Shown here: positions 23,664 through 33,188 of the stretch, one piece after another
Layout of the letters: each line of letters begins with the position of its first letter
Position numbering within the stretch: the stretch's first letter is position 1
NCBI RefSeq assembly: GCF_000830005.1
Contig: NZ_CP010407.1
Location: forward strand, 1,302,001-1,366,000
Source of the DNA: Streptomyces vietnamensis
Lineage (GTDB): Bacteria; Actinomycetota; Actinomycetes; Streptomycetales; Streptomycetaceae
Reading direction: 5' to 3'
Length of the DNA: 64,000 nt
Notes under the pieces: model-generated
Database searches by the model: none
What the model was told of the DNA's origin: nothing
Seen by the model: only the letters and a program-made list of their open reading frames with translations
Position numbers and translations under genes: made by a program

Positions 23664-25256
23664 ATGTCCCTTCCCGTGCCCGGCAACTCCCCCTCCCCCG
23701 CCCGGCGCAGCGTGCTGCGCGGTTCGCTCGCCGCGTCGGCGGCGCTCACCCTCGGCGGCACCGGCCTCGCCGCGCCGGCGTTCGCCCTGTCGGGCCGGCC
23801 CCGGGCCGAGTGGGGTGTGCAGGCGGGTGACGTCACGGCCTCCTCCGGTCTGGTGTGGGTGCGTTCGGACCGGTCGGCGCGGATGCTCGTGGAGACCTCG
23901 GCGACCGAGTCCTTCCGGCACGCGCGCCGTCACCTCGGGCCGTTGATCGGCGCGGACACGGACTTCACCGGGACGACCGCCCTGCGCGGCCTTCCGGCGG
24001 GCGAGCAGATCCACTACCGGGTCACCCTCGTCGACCCGGACGATCCGCGCCGGACGGGCGAGCCGGTCCTCGGCACCTTCCGTACGGCCCCCGACCGGCG
24101 CCGCGACGGGGTGCGGTTCCTGTGGTCCGGGGACATCGCGGGGCAGGGCTGGGGCATCAACCCGGACATCGGGGGCTTCCGCGCGTACGAGGATATGCGC
24201 CGGCTCGACCCGGACTTCTTCCTGTGCAGCGGCGACACGATCTACGCCGACGGGGTCATCCAGCCGAGCGTGACCCTGCCGGACGGGCGGATCTGGCGGA
24301 ACGTCACGACGCCGGAGAAGGCGAAGGTCGCCGAGACCCTCGACGAGTACCGGGGCAACTTCCGCTACAACCTCCTCGACCACAACGTCCGGGCCTTCAA
24401 CGCGCAGGTGCCGTCGGTGGTGCAGTGGGACGACCACGAGGTGCGGAACAACTGGTACCCGGGGCAGATCCTGGACGACGCCCGCTACACGGAGAAGGAC
24501 GTGGACGTCCTCGCGGCCCGCGCCTCGCGCGCGTTCGGCGAGTACTTCCCGGTGTCCACCCTCCACGCGCGCGGTGAGGGGCGCGAGCGGCGGGTGCACC
24601 GGGTGGTGCGGTACGGGCCGCTGCTCGACGTGTTCGTGCTCGACATGCGCTCGTACCGGAACGCCAACTCGCCCGGCCGGCAGGCCGACGACACCACCGG
24701 CATCCTCGGCGCCGAGCAGCTGGCGTGGCTCAAGCGGGAGCTGGCCGCGTCCCGGGCGGTGTGGAAGGTGCTCGCGGCGGACATGCCGATCGGTCTGGTC
24801 GTCCCGGACGGCGCGGCGAACTTCGAGGCGATCGCGCAGGGCGACCCGGGAGCGCCCCTGGGCCGGGAACTCCAGATGGCGGAGCTGCTGCGCTTCGTGA
24901 AGCACCGGCGGATCACCGGCACGGTGTGGCTGACGGCGGACGTCCACCACACCTCGGCGCAGCACTACGCGCCGGAGCGGGCGGCCTTCCAGGACTTCGC
25001 CCCCTTCTGGGAGTTCGTGTCCGGGCCGCTGGCGGCGGGCGGGTTCCCGGCGAACGCCCTGGACGCGACCTTCGGTCCCGAGCGGGTGTTCGTGCGGGCG
25101 CCGGAGCGGGGGAACCTGTCGCCGATGGAGAGCCCGCAGTACTTCGGCGAGGTCGACATCGACGGCCAGAGCGGGGAGCTGACCGTGCGGCTGCGCGCCG
25201 AGGGCGGGACGGTGCTGTTCACCAAGGTGCTCCAGCCGGGGCGGGTCGGGCAGTGA
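23664..25256 (+). CDS. PhoD-like alkaline phosphatase, Tat-exported
   Basis: 530 residues. The N-terminus has a Tat signal (RRSVLRGSLAASAALTLGG, cleavage near APAFA), then a fibronectin-like PhoD N-domain (WGVQAGDVTASSGLVWVRSD) and a metallophosphoesterase domain. Metal ligands are expected in FLCSGDTIYADG, QWDDHEVRNNW and LTADVHHTSA. PhoD enzymes use Ca/Fe, act outside the cell and release phosphate from esters, including diesters. ATG 23664 follows GGAGG. I see no clear PhoP box upstream; instead there is the inverted-repeat block. Confidence 0.9.
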   Translation: MSLPVPGNSPSPARRSVLRGSLAASAALTLGGTGLAAPAFALSGRPRAEWGVQAGDVTASSGLVWVRSDRSARMLVETSATESFRHARRHLGPLIGADTDFTGTTALRGLPAGEQIHYRVTLVDPDDPRRTGEPVLGTFRTAPDRRRDGVRFLWSGDIAGQGWGINPDIGGFRAYEDMRRLDPDFFLCSGDTIYADGVIQPSVTLPDGRIWRNVTTPEKAKVAETLDEYRGNFRYNLLDHNVRAFNAQVPSVVQWDDHEVRNNWYPGQILDDARYTEKDVDVLAARASRAFGEYFPVSTLHARGEGRERRVHRVVRYGPLLDVFVLDMRSYRNANSPGRQADDTTGILGAEQLAWLKRELAASRAVWKVLAADMPIGLVVPDGAANFEAIAQGDPGAPLGRELQMAELLRFVKHRRITGTVWLTADVHHTSAQHYAPERAAFQDFAPFWEFVSGPLAAGGFPANALDATFGPERVFVRAPERGNLSPMESPQYFGEVDIDGQSGELTVRLRAEGGTVLFTKVLQPGRVGQ

Positions 25257-25458
25257 GCCCTGGTCGGGGCGGGCGCCGCTGATTGTCAGTGGGGGGTCGT
25301 AACGTCGTTCCCATGACGCGATCCGTACAGGCGCTCGCCTGCCGCCGCCCGTCCGCGCTGGAGTCCACGGGCTCCGGCCGGCTGCTCGGGCCGGAGACGA
25401 CGGGGAACGGGGACGCGGGTGGAACGGCGGGGCGTGGAGAGCAGGATGGGGGGACGGT

Positions 25459-28149
25459 ATGGGGAACGGGACGGGCGAGGTCGAGGGCGCGGGGGACGAC
25501 TCCGGCGTCGGGAGGCTGCTCGCGGCGGTGCGCGCCGGTGAGGCCGGTGACGTACCGGCGCTCCTGGAGCCTCTGGACGCGGCCGAGCGCAAGCTCGCGC
25601 TCACCCGGCTGAAGGCGTTGCGCACCGAGGTGCGCGCCGGAAAGTGGGAAACGCCTCCGTACGTGCCGAGCCGCATCCGCAGCGCGCTGTACGTGGCGGG
25701 CGCCGGCTGCGTCCCGACGCCCGCGGCGGCCGCGAGCTGGCTCGGCGCGCGCGACCTCCAGCTCCGGGAGGAGGACAAGCCCCTGGCCCTCGCGGCGATC
25801 GGCGACCGGGACCCGGAGTGGGCGGCGGATCTGGCGGGACGGCTGGCCGGACGCCGGGCCGTGGCGGAGAACAGTTACCCGCTGCTCCACGGGCTGGTCG
25901 TCCGCTCCGGATATGCCGTTCCCCCGACCGACGGCTACGTCACCGGCTGGACCTGGCACCTCACCGACGACCGGCTCGTGGAGCGCCTCCGGGGGGACCC
26001 GCAGACGCCCACCCTGGTGGCGCACGCCCTCGCGATGGCGGAGCCCCCCGAGCGGCTGACCCGGCCGATCGGTCGCCGGCCGGCGAGGCACTGGCCCTCG
26101 GCGTTGCGGACCCTCGTCGAGGAGGGGGTCCTGGACCGCGCCCAGGTCCTGGACCTGTGTGTGTCCCGGCTGCTGCGCGGCGGCCCCCTCCGGAACCTGC
26201 GGCTCCCATTGGAGATGGTGCAGCTGCTCGCACCGGACGCGGAGGAGCTGCGGCAGCGGATCCCGGACTGGGTCGGGATCGCGGCCGACGCGCCGTCGAT
26301 CGTCGCCGGGTACGCCCAGGACGTCCTGGTGGAGCTCGCCTCGGCGGGGGCGGTGCCGGTCGGGGCGCTGGCCGAGATGACGTCCGGGGTTCTCTTCCGT
26401 ACCGAGAAGAAGCTGGTACGGGCCCAGTTGGCGCTGGTCGGCAAGGTACTCGCCCGCGAGCCGGGCGCGGCCGGGGAGCTGTTGCCCGCCGTGACGGAGG
26501 CCTTCGGGAACGAGGACACCGGCGTGCAGGAGCGGGCCCTCAAGCTGGTCGCCCGCCATCTGCCGGGCGTGGACGCGGAGGTGCGCCGCGAGCTGGCCGA
26601 GGCCGCAGGTCTCCTCGGTCCGACGCACCGGCAGGCCGCCGAGGAGCTGTTCGGCGCGGACCTGGAGGAGGCGGCGGCCCTTCCGTACGAGGAGATCCTG
26701 CCTCCCGTGCCCGAGGCGCAGCTGGTCCCGCCCCCGGCCACGACCGTCGAGGAGCTGGTGTCGGAGCTGGTGGCGAAGCGGCTCTCGGAGGAGCCCATGG
26801 CGTTCGAGCGGACGCTCGACGGGCTTGTGCGGCATGCGCACCGGGACCGGGCGGCCGTGGCGGAGGCGGTGCGGGAGGCTTTTCCCTCGCCTCAGTGGGA
26901 GCAGCGAACCCACTGCTTCACGCACACCACCCACGGGATCCATGGGGTGCTCGCGGGGGTCCTCGGGCTGCTGAACCCGACGCTCGTCGATTTCCGTCGA
27001 ACCAAGGGGCACGGCGCGGACATCTGCCTCCACCAGGCCCTGTCGGGGGTCCTCGACGCCCGGCTGTGGGAGGCCGCCGACCTCGTCGGCACGGACGCGC
27101 TGCCGTTCCTCCTCGCCACGCCGACCTGGCACACCGGGGCCATCGACCCGCTGGTCCTGGTGGGGCGGCTGCGGGAGTACCGGGACGCGGGCGTCGAGCC
27201 CGCTCCGGTCGATTTCGCGCAGGCCCTGCTCCGGGTGCTGCGGGCCGACCCGTCGGCGGGGCGGGCGGCCGAGGAGGCGGCGGCGCTCGGCACCGCGGCC
27301 GGCCGGCGGCTCGCCGCCTGGCTGGGAGAAGAGGCGGCCGTGGGGCCGACCGTGCGGTTCCTCCGGCGGGACGAGGACAAGACCCTGCGGAGGTACCACC
27401 TGTTCGACCGGCTCGTGGTCGACCTCGGCGAGCACCCGGTGGTGCGGGCGGAGTTCCCGCCCGCCTTCCAGTGGCTCGGTGGCGCCCTGGAGGCGACCCC
27501 CCGCCGTTGCCACCACTGGGTGGAGGGCCGGGCGCAGTGGGCCCCGGTGCTGCCGGCCGACCGTGAGCTGCTCGCGGCCTGTCTCCTGCCGGCGCTCGCG
27601 CACTCCGCCGAGGCGGACGCGCGCGGCGCGACGGAACCGCTGACCGCGCTGGCCGAGGCCGACGGACCGGTGGGCCGGGCGGTCCTGCTGGCCCTGGCGT
27701 ACGGTCTCGGCTGCGTGGACGCGGACGACCGGCTGCGCGCGGTGGACGCCGTGCTCGTCCTGGCGTCGCGGGGCGAGCTGGACGCCCGGGGGTTGGGCAC
27801 GGAGCTGGCGTGGCTGGTCGCGGAGGGCTCGGTCAAGCCGAACCGGCTGGCGGACGCGGCCCGGACGGCGGCCGCCACGGGGGCGTACGGGACGGTCTGG
27901 GCGATCCTCGCGGCGATGCTTCCCGGTCTCCTCGGGGCGGCGAAGCCGATACGGGGGCTCGGCGAGGTCCTCGCGGTCGCCGCCGACTGCGTGGAGCGGT
28001 CCGGGGCCGGCGGAGAGGTCGCCGGGCTCGACGCGCTCGCCTCGGGACGGGGTTCCTCGCAGCTGGTGGTGCAGGCCAAGCGGCTGCTGAACGCACTCCA
28101 CCAGGGGGCCGATCAACCTCTGACGGAAACGGTCCGAATCGGTCGTTAA
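25459..28149 (+). CDS. DUF6493-like large helical-repeat protein
   Basis: 896 residues, with no signal peptide or membrane span. Alternating amphipathic helices rich in Leu, Ala and Glu run throughout, in the manner of HEAT-like repeats. The family is widespread in actinobacteria and usually lies with SWIM zinc-finger, MoxR ATPase and VWA genes; its function is unknown. None of these partners is present here. ATG 25459 begins MGNGTGEVEG; a well-placed -10/ATG signal at 25313 starts a different frame. The stop lies within a GTTAAGC/GCTTAAC inverted repeat. Confidence 0.72.
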   Translation: MGNGTGEVEGAGDDSGVGRLLAAVRAGEAGDVPALLEPLDAAERKLALTRLKALRTEVRAGKWETPPYVPSRIRSALYVAGAGCVPTPAAAASWLGARDLQLREEDKPLALAAIGDRDPEWAADLAGRLAGRRAVAENSYPLLHGLVVRSGYAVPPTDGYVTGWTWHLTDDRLVERLRGDPQTPTLVAHALAMAEPPERLTRPIGRRPARHWPSALRTLVEEGVLDRAQVLDLCVSRLLRGGPLRNLRLPLEMVQLLAPDAEELRQRIPDWVGIAADAPSIVAGYAQDVLVELASAGAVPVGALAEMTSGVLFRTEKKLVRAQLALVGKVLAREPGAAGELLPAVTEAFGNEDTGVQERALKLVARHLPGVDAEVRRELAEAAGLLGPTHRQAAEELFGADLEEAAALPYEEILPPVPEAQLVPPPATTVEELVSELVAKRLSEEPMAFERTLDGLVRHAHRDRAAVAEAVREAFPSPQWEQRTHCFTHTTHGIHGVLAGVLGLLNPTLVDFRRTKGHGADICLHQALSGVLDARLWEAADLVGTDALPFLLATPTWHTGAIDPLVLVGRLREYRDAGVEPAPVDFAQALLRVLRADPSAGRAAEEAAALGTAAGRRLAAWLGEEAAVGPTVRFLRRDEDKTLRRYHLFDRLVVDLGEHPVVRAEFPPAFQWLGGALEATPRRCHHWVEGRAQWAPVLPADRELLAACLLPALAHSAEADARGATEPLTALAEADGPVGRAVLLALAYGLGCVDADDRLRAVDAVLVLASRGELDARGLGTELAWLVAEGSVKPNRLADAARTAAATGAYGTVWAILAAMLPGLLGAAKPIRGLGEVLAVAADCVERSGAGGEVAGLDALASGRGSSQLVVQAKRLLNALHQGADQPLTETVRIGR

Positions 28150-28170
28150 GCCTCCAGATCGGCGCTTAAC
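28145..28170. promoter_or_regulatory. Inverted repeat straddling the DUF6493 stop
   Basis: GTTAAGC (28145-28151) and GCTTAAC (28164-28170) are separated by 12 bases; the TAA stop (28147-28149) is inside the left arm. It may be a weak terminator, or an operator for the gene starting at 28226. CGTGATCACG (28190-28199) is a second short palindrome nearby. Confidence 0.4.
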
Positions 28171-28225
28171 CCGTCAGTCACAAAGCGTTCGTGATCACGC
28201 AACACCACTGGGTCACAGTGAAGCC

Positions 28226-29671
28226 ATGACCGATGTGACGTCTTCGAAGAGCGCCCGCCGTCCGCACCACTGGCGGCACGACCTGATCGAGCTCGCCGCC
28301 ATGTTCACCGCCGTGGTGGTGGCCGACACGATCGCCAAGACCATCGCCAAGGGCCCCGACGGCCCCTACCTCCTGGTCTTCTCGGCGATCGCGCTGGTCG
28401 CCACCGCCGCGTTCCACACCTGGTGGGCGCGGCGGCACAGTCATGCCAGCCACGCCCCACCCGCCGGTGGCACGGACGGGCATCCCGCCCCCGAGCCGTC
28501 GGCAGGGGACGCTCAGAACGGAAAGGAGACGGAGGAGGAGTCCGGGCCGCCCGCCGAGACGACGCTGTGGCGGATGCGGACCACCGTCGCGGACACCCCC
28601 GGCAGCCTCGCCGCGCTGTGCACGGTCCTCGCCCGGCTGGGCGTGGACATCCTCACCCTCCAGACCCACCCGCTCGGCGACGGCACGGTCGACGAGTTCC
28701 TGCTGCGCGCCCCCGCCGACCTCTCCGCGCAGGCCCTCGCCCGCGAGACGGCGGCCGCCGGCGGCCGCGACACCTGGACCGAGCGGGCCGACGCCCACGA
28801 CCTGGTGGACACCCCCACCCGGGTCCTCGGCCTGGCCACCCGTACCGCGCTCGACGCGGCCGAACTGCCGCTCGCGCTGCGCCAGCTCCTGGGCCGCTGC
28901 ACCCTCCACTCCGTGCCGGCCGTCTCGCTCACCGGCCGCCCCACCGGCGAACAGGCGCCGGTCGAAGGCGTCCTGGAGGGGACCGTGATGCGGCTGCGCG
29001 ACCCGCACGGCGGCACGCTCATCATCGAGCGGCCCTATCTGCCCTTCACCCCGACCGAGTTCGCCCGAGCCCGCGCCCTCGTCGAGCTCGACGCCCGGCT
29101 CGGTCCCCGCGTCCCGCGCAGCCAGGACGTGCTGACGCTGCCCGAGGGCAACGAGATCACCGTCCGCCGTGCCGACCAGCGCGACCTGGCCGCCGCGCGC
29201 GCCATGCACGACCGCTGCTCGGCCCGCACCCTCGGCCTGCGGTACCACGGCCCGGTCGGCGACGCCGACCGCTACCTCGGCCACCTGCTCAGCCCCCGCT
29301 TCGGGCGCACCCTCGCCGTGCAGACGGCCTCCGGCCGCCTCGTCGCCCTCGGTCACCTGCTGTGGGACGGCGACGAGACGGAGGTCGCCCTCCTCGTCGA
29401 GGACGACTGGCAGCGGCGCGGCATCGGCTCCGAGCTCCTCGGCCGCCTCGTGGCGATGGCCGAGGAGACCGGCTGCGACAGCGTGTACGCCGTGACGCAG
29501 TCCTCCAACACGGGGATGGTGGCCGCGATGCGGGCGCTGAACCTGCCCCTCGACTACCAGATCGAGGAGGGCACCCTGGTGATCACCGCCCGGCTGGCCC
29601 CGGCACCGCGACCGGCCGCCCGGACGCAGCAGGAGCAGTCGCACGAAGGGGCCCGGCGGGCGGAGCGCTGA
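28226..29671 (+). CDS. Membrane-anchored ACT-domain/GNAT acetyltransferase fusion
   Basis: 481 residues in three parts. Residues about 20-66 hold two hydrophobic segments (LIELAAMFTAVVVADTI; YLLVFSAIALVATAAFHTW). Residues about 115-180 resemble an ACT domain (MRTTVADTPGSLAALCTVLARLGVDILTLQTHP), which usually binds amino acids. Residues about 310-460 are a GNAT domain (VRRADQRDLAAARAMHDRCS; LVEDDWQRRGIGSELLGRLVAMAE). It suggests acetylation controlled by an amino acid at the membrane, but no substrate is known. Its end overlaps the convergent gamma-synthase gene by 89 bases. Confidence 0.82.
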   Translation: MTDVTSSKSARRPHHWRHDLIELAAMFTAVVVADTIAKTIAKGPDGPYLLVFSAIALVATAAFHTWWARRHSHASHAPPAGGTDGHPAPEPSAGDAQNGKETEEESGPPAETTLWRMRTTVADTPGSLAALCTVLARLGVDILTLQTHPLGDGTVDEFLLRAPADLSAQALARETAAAGGRDTWTERADAHDLVDTPTRVLGLATRTALDAAELPLALRQLLGRCTLHSVPAVSLTGRPTGEQAPVEGVLEGTVMRLRDPHGGTLIIERPYLPFTPTEFARARALVELDARLGPRVPRSQDVLTLPEGNEITVRRADQRDLAAARAMHDRCSARTLGLRYHGPVGDADRYLGHLLSPRFGRTLAVQTASGRLVALGHLLWDGDETEVALLVEDDWQRRGIGSELLGRLVAMAEETGCDSVYAVTQSSNTGMVAAMRALNLPLDYQIEEGTLVITARLAPAPRPAARTQQEQSHEGARRAER

Positions 29672-30809
29672 GCGCCTGGGTCAGGTCGCGCCACAGGTCC
29701 TCGACGTCCTCCAGGCCGACCGACATCCGCAGGAGCCGGTCGCTGACGCCCGCCGAGCGCCGGTCTCCCTCGGCCACGATGCGGTGGCTGATGGAGGCCG
29801 GGTGCTGGATGAGGGTGTCGACGCTGCCGAGGCTGACCGCGGGGGTGATCAGGCGCACCCCGGCGATCACGTCGTGCGGGTCCCCGTACACCTCGAAGGC
29901 GATCATCGCGCCGCCGATCCGCGGGTAGTGCACGCGGGCGATCCGGGGGTCGGTGGCGAGCCGCCGTACGAGCTCCGCCGCCGACGAGGACGCCGCCCTG
30001 ACCCGTACCGGGAGGGTGGAGAGACCGCGGAGCAGCAGGTATCCGGCGAGCGGGTGGAGCACCCCGCCGGTGGCGAAGCGGACCTGACGGAGCGTACGGG
30101 CGAACTCCTCGTCGCAGGCGACGACCCCGCCCATGACGTCGCCGTGGCCGCCGAGGTACTTGGTGGCGCTGTGCAGCACGATGCGGGCGCCCTGCCCGAC
30201 GGGGCGCTGGAGCACCGGCGTGGCGAAGGTGTTGTCGACGAGCAGCGGGACGGAGCCGCAGGAGTGGGCGACGGCCCGGATGTCGGCCTCGGCGAGGGTC
30301 GGGTTGGCGGGCGACTCGACCATGACGAGGCCGGTGTCGGGCCGGATCGCGTCGGCGATGCCCGCCGGGTCGGTCCAGGTCACCTCGGTGCCGAGCAGCC
30401 CGGCGTCCAGGAGGTGGTCGCTGCAGCCGTACAGCGGACGGACCGCGACGACGTGCTTCAGGCCCTGGCTCGCGCGGGCGAGGAGCACGGCGGTGAGGGC
30501 GGCCATGCCGCTGGCGAAGGCGACGGCGGCCTCGGCGCCCTCCAGGCGGGCGAGGGCCTCCTCGAAGCGGGCCACGGTCGGGTTGTCGAGCCGGGCGTAG
30601 ACGGGCGGGCCGTCGAGCCGGGCGCCGGTGGTGGCGAACTCGTCGATCCGGGCGGCCTCGGCCCGGGCGTCGTACGAGGGGTAGGTGGTGGACAGGTCGA
30701 GCGGCGGGGCGTGCAGCCCGAGTCCGGCGAGGTCTTCGCGGCCGGCGTGCACGGCTTCGGTGGCGAGGGCCCTCGGGGTGTCCGAGAGGCCGTGATCCAT
30801 GGCGTCCAT
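29583..30809 (-). CDS. Cystathionine gamma-synthase/gamma-lyase-family PLP enzyme
   Basis: 408 residues of the Cys/Met metabolism PLP family. Motifs are [61 protein letters not shown] and the PLP lysine in [17 protein letters not shown]. It could be cystathionine gamma-lyase, gamma-synthase or methionine gamma-lyase; sequence alone does not decide. ATG 30809 (MDAMDHG) or 30800 are both possible. The divergent Lrp/AsnC gene 59 bases away is its probable regulator. The C-terminal ~28 residues lie antisense to the GNAT gene end. Confidence 0.9.
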   Translation of the reverse strand: MDAMDHGLSDTPRALATEAVHAGREDLAGLGLHAPPLDLSTTYPSYDARAEAARIDEFATTGARLDGPPVYARLDNPTVARFEEALARLEGAEAAVAFASGMAALTAVLLARASQGLKHVVAVRPLYGCSDHLLDAGLLGTEVTWTDPAGIADAIRPDTGLVMVESPANPTLAEADIRAVAHSCGSVPLLVDNTFATPVLQRPVGQGARIVLHSATKYLGGHGDVMGGVVACDEEFARTLRQVRFATGGVLHPLAGYLLLRGLSTLPVRVRAASSSAAELVRRLATDPRIARVHYPRIGGAMIAFEVYGDPHDVIAGVRLITPAVSLGSVDTLIQHPASISHRIVAEGDRRSAGVSDRLLRMSVGLEDVEDLWRDLTQALSAPPAGPLRATAPAASGRPVAVPGPAGR

Positions 30810-30868
30810 GGCGGCACTGTGAACGGATACCGGAAAGTAGCGGGAATGCGCCGTGCTACGTTCGGCCG

Positions 30869-31366
30869 ATGGCCGATTCTGTCGTACTGGACGCGGTCGA
30901 TCTGCACATTCTTCGCCTCCTGCAGAACGACGCCCGGACCACCTACCGCGAACTCGCCGCCGAGGTCGGAGTCGCACCTTCCACCTGCCTGGACCGGGTG
31001 GCGCGGCTGCGCCGCACCGGGGTGATCCTCGGACACCAGCTACGACTGGATCCGGCCAAACTCGGACGTGGGCTCGAAGCGCTGCTTCTCGTCCAGGTCC
31101 GGCCCCATCGGCGTGAACTGATCGGTCCGTTCGTCGACCGGATCCGGGCCCTGCCGGAGTCCCGGGCGCTGTTCCACCTCACCGGGCCCGACGACTACCT
31201 GGTGCACGTGGCCGTGGCGGACCCCGCCGACCTGCAGCGTCTCGTCCTCGACGAGTTCACCTCGCGCCGCGAGGTGGCCCGCGTCGAGACCCGGCTGATC
31301 TTCCAGCAGTGGGAGTGCGGCCCCCTCCTGCCGCATTCCTCCGGCCCTTCCTTGTCAGCCGACTGA
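30869..31366 (+). CDS. Lrp/AsnC-family regulator, divergent from the gamma-lyase/synthase
   Basis: 165 residues: a helix-turn-helix (LHILRLLQNDARTTYRELAAEVGVAPSTCLDRVARLRRTGVI) and a RAM ligand domain (LLVQVRPHRRELIGPFVDRI; HLTGPDDYLVHVAVADPADLQRL). Divergence from a PLP sulfur-amino-acid enzyme suggests it senses methionine, cysteine or a related amino acid. The -10-like TACGTT (30857-30862) lies six bases before ATG 30869 and no ribosome-binding site is visible, so the mRNA is probably leaderless. Confidence 0.9.
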   Translation: MADSVVLDAVDLHILRLLQNDARTTYRELAAEVGVAPSTCLDRVARLRRTGVILGHQLRLDPAKLGRGLEALLLVQVRPHRRELIGPFVDRIRALPESRALFHLTGPDDYLVHVAVADPADLQRLVLDEFTSRREVARVETRLIFQQWECGPLLPHSSGPSLSAD

Positions 31367-31406
31367 GGCCGGACGAGGGTGACGCGGGCCCGCCGGAGGC
31401 GCCAGG

Positions 31407-33119
31407 ATGACTCCCATGCCAGACACTTCCAGCAGCCTGCTGCCCCGCCAGGTCGCCGACGACCACGTCGACGCACTCATCGCCCTCGACCCGATCACCG
31501 GTACGTACCTGGGAGTCAAGGAGAGCGCCGGACGGCTGCCGGACTTCTCGCCCGCCGGACAGCGAGCGGTGGCCGAGCTCGCCCGCCGCACGCTCGCCCG
31601 GCTCGACGAGGCGGAGCGGACCCCGGGTGCGGACAGCGACGCCGAGCGGCGCTGCGCCCGGCTGCTGCGGGAGCGGCTGACGGCGGAACTCGCCGTGTAC
31701 GAGGCCGAGGAGAGCCTCTGCACGGTCAGCAACATGCGCTCGCCCGCACACAGCATCCGCATCGTCTTCACCGTGATGCCGACGGAGACCGAGGAGGACT
31801 GGACGGCGGTCGCCGCCCGGCTGCGCGCGGTCCCCGCCGCGTTCGACGGTTACCGCGCCTCGCTCGCCCTCGGTCTGGAGCGCAAGCTCTTCGGCGGGCC
31901 GCGCCCCACCGCCACCTTCGTCGAGCAGCTCACCGAGTGGGCGGGCGGCGACGGCGGCAGGCCGGGCTGGTTCGAGGAGTTCGCCGCCGCCGGCCCCGCC
32001 ACGCTCCCCGCGGAGCTGAGGGCCGAACTCGCGACGGCCGCGCGGGGCGCCACCGCGGCCGTCGTGGCCCTGCGGGACTGGATGCGGGACGTGTACGCCC
32101 CCGCCGTCGCCGACGCGCCGAACACGGTGGGCCGTGAGCGCTACCAGCGCTGGACCCGCTTCTTCAACGGCACCGACCTGGACCTCGACCAGGCGTACGC
32201 GTACGGCTGGACCGAGTACCACCGGCTCCTCGGCGAGATGCGGACCGAGGCCGAGCGGATCCTGCCGGGCGCGGGCCCCTGGGAGGCGCTCGCCCACCTC
32301 GACGAGCACGGCACCCACATCGAGGGCGTCGAGGAGGTCCGGGTCTGGCTCCAGGAGCTCATGGACGAGGCCATCGAGGCGCTCGACGGCACCCACTTCG
32401 AACTCGCCGAGCGGGTACGGCGGGTGGAGTCCCGGATCGCCCCGCCGGGCGGCGCCGCGGCCCCGTACTACACCGGCCCCTCCGAGGACTTCTCGCGCCC
32501 CGGCCGCACCTGGCTGCCGGTGGACGGCACGACCCGCTTCCCGGTGTACGACCTGGTGTCGACCTGGTACCACGAGGGCGTGCCCGGCCACCACCTCCAG
32601 CTCGCGCAGTGGGTGCACGTCGCCGACCGGCTCTCCCGCTACCAGGCGACCATCGGCAAGGTCAGCGCGAACTCGGAGGGCTGGGCGCTGTACGCGGAGC
32701 GCCTCATGGACGAACTCGGCTTCCTGCCCGACGCGGAGCGGCGCCTCGGCTACCTCGACGGCCAGATGATGCGCGCGTGCCGGGTGATCGTGGACATCGG
32801 CATGCACCTCGGTCTCGAGATCCCCGCGGAGTCGCCCTTCCACCCGGGCGAGCGGTGGACCCCGGAGCTCGCCCAGGAGTTCTTCCAGCTGCACAGCAGC
32901 CGCCCGCCGTCGTTCGTGGAGAGCGAGATGACCCGCTACCTGTCGATGCCGGGCCAGGCGATCGGCTACAAGCTGGGCGAGCGCGCCTGGCTGCTCGGCC
33001 GCGCCAACGCGCGGGCCGCGCACGGCGAGGCCTTCGACGCGAAGGCCTGGCACATGGCGGCGCTCTCCCTGGGCCCGCTGGGTCTGGACGACCTGGTGGA
33101 CGAGATCTCCCGGCTCTGA
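31407..33119 (+). CDS. DUF885-family metallopeptidase-like protein
   Basis: 570 residues, full length for the DUF885 family. The zinc-binding motif is YHEGVPGHHLQ, a form of HExxPGHH, near residue 395; further signatures are SANSEGWALYAERLMDELG and MTRYLSMPGQAIGYKLGE near the C-terminus. The family is structurally related to gluzincin peptidases, but substrates are poorly known. There is no signal peptide. ATG 31407 has CGGAGG seven bases upstream; ATG 31416 is an alternative. A 13-bp inverted repeat follows the stop. Confidence 0.88.
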   Translation: MTPMPDTSSSLLPRQVADDHVDALIALDPITGTYLGVKESAGRLPDFSPAGQRAVAELARRTLARLDEAERTPGADSDAERRCARLLRERLTAELAVYEAEESLCTVSNMRSPAHSIRIVFTVMPTETEEDWTAVAARLRAVPAAFDGYRASLALGLERKLFGGPRPTATFVEQLTEWAGGDGGRPGWFEEFAAAGPATLPAELRAELATAARGATAAVVALRDWMRDVYAPAVADAPNTVGRERYQRWTRFFNGTDLDLDQAYAYGWTEYHRLLGEMRTEAERILPGAGPWEALAHLDEHGTHIEGVEEVRVWLQELMDEAIEALDGTHFELAERVRRVESRIAPPGGAAAPYYTGPSEDFSRPGRTWLPVDGTTRFPVYDLVSTWYHEGVPGHHLQLAQWVHVADRLSRYQATIGKVSANSEGWALYAERLMDELGFLPDAERRLGYLDGQMMRACRVIVDIGMHLGLEIPAESPFHPGERWTPELAQEFFQLHSSRPPSFVESEMTRYLSMPGQAIGYKLGERAWLLGRANARAAHGEAFDAKAWHMAALSLGPLGLDDLVDEISRL

Positions 33120-33134
33120 CGTCTCCCATGCCGA

Positions 33135-33170
33135 GAATCCCCGGTCGCTCACTTGATCGACCGGGGATTC
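33135..33170. terminator. 13-bp perfect inverted repeat after the DUF885 gene
   Basis: GAATCCCCGGTCG (33135-33147) pairs with CGACCGGGGATTC (33158-33170); the spacer is 10 bases. It starts 16 bases past the DUF885 stop and ends 18 bases before the next ATG. It fits a terminator, but its distance from the Lrp start also allows an autoregulatory operator. Confidence 0.7.
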
Positions 33171-33188
33171 CCCTGCACGCTCTCCCTC

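Noticed and set aside
25219..28116. A 965-codon minus-strand frame opposite DUF6493
   Set aside because: The plus-strand frame has balanced helical composition and third-position GC bias; the minus one is a stop-poor shadow.
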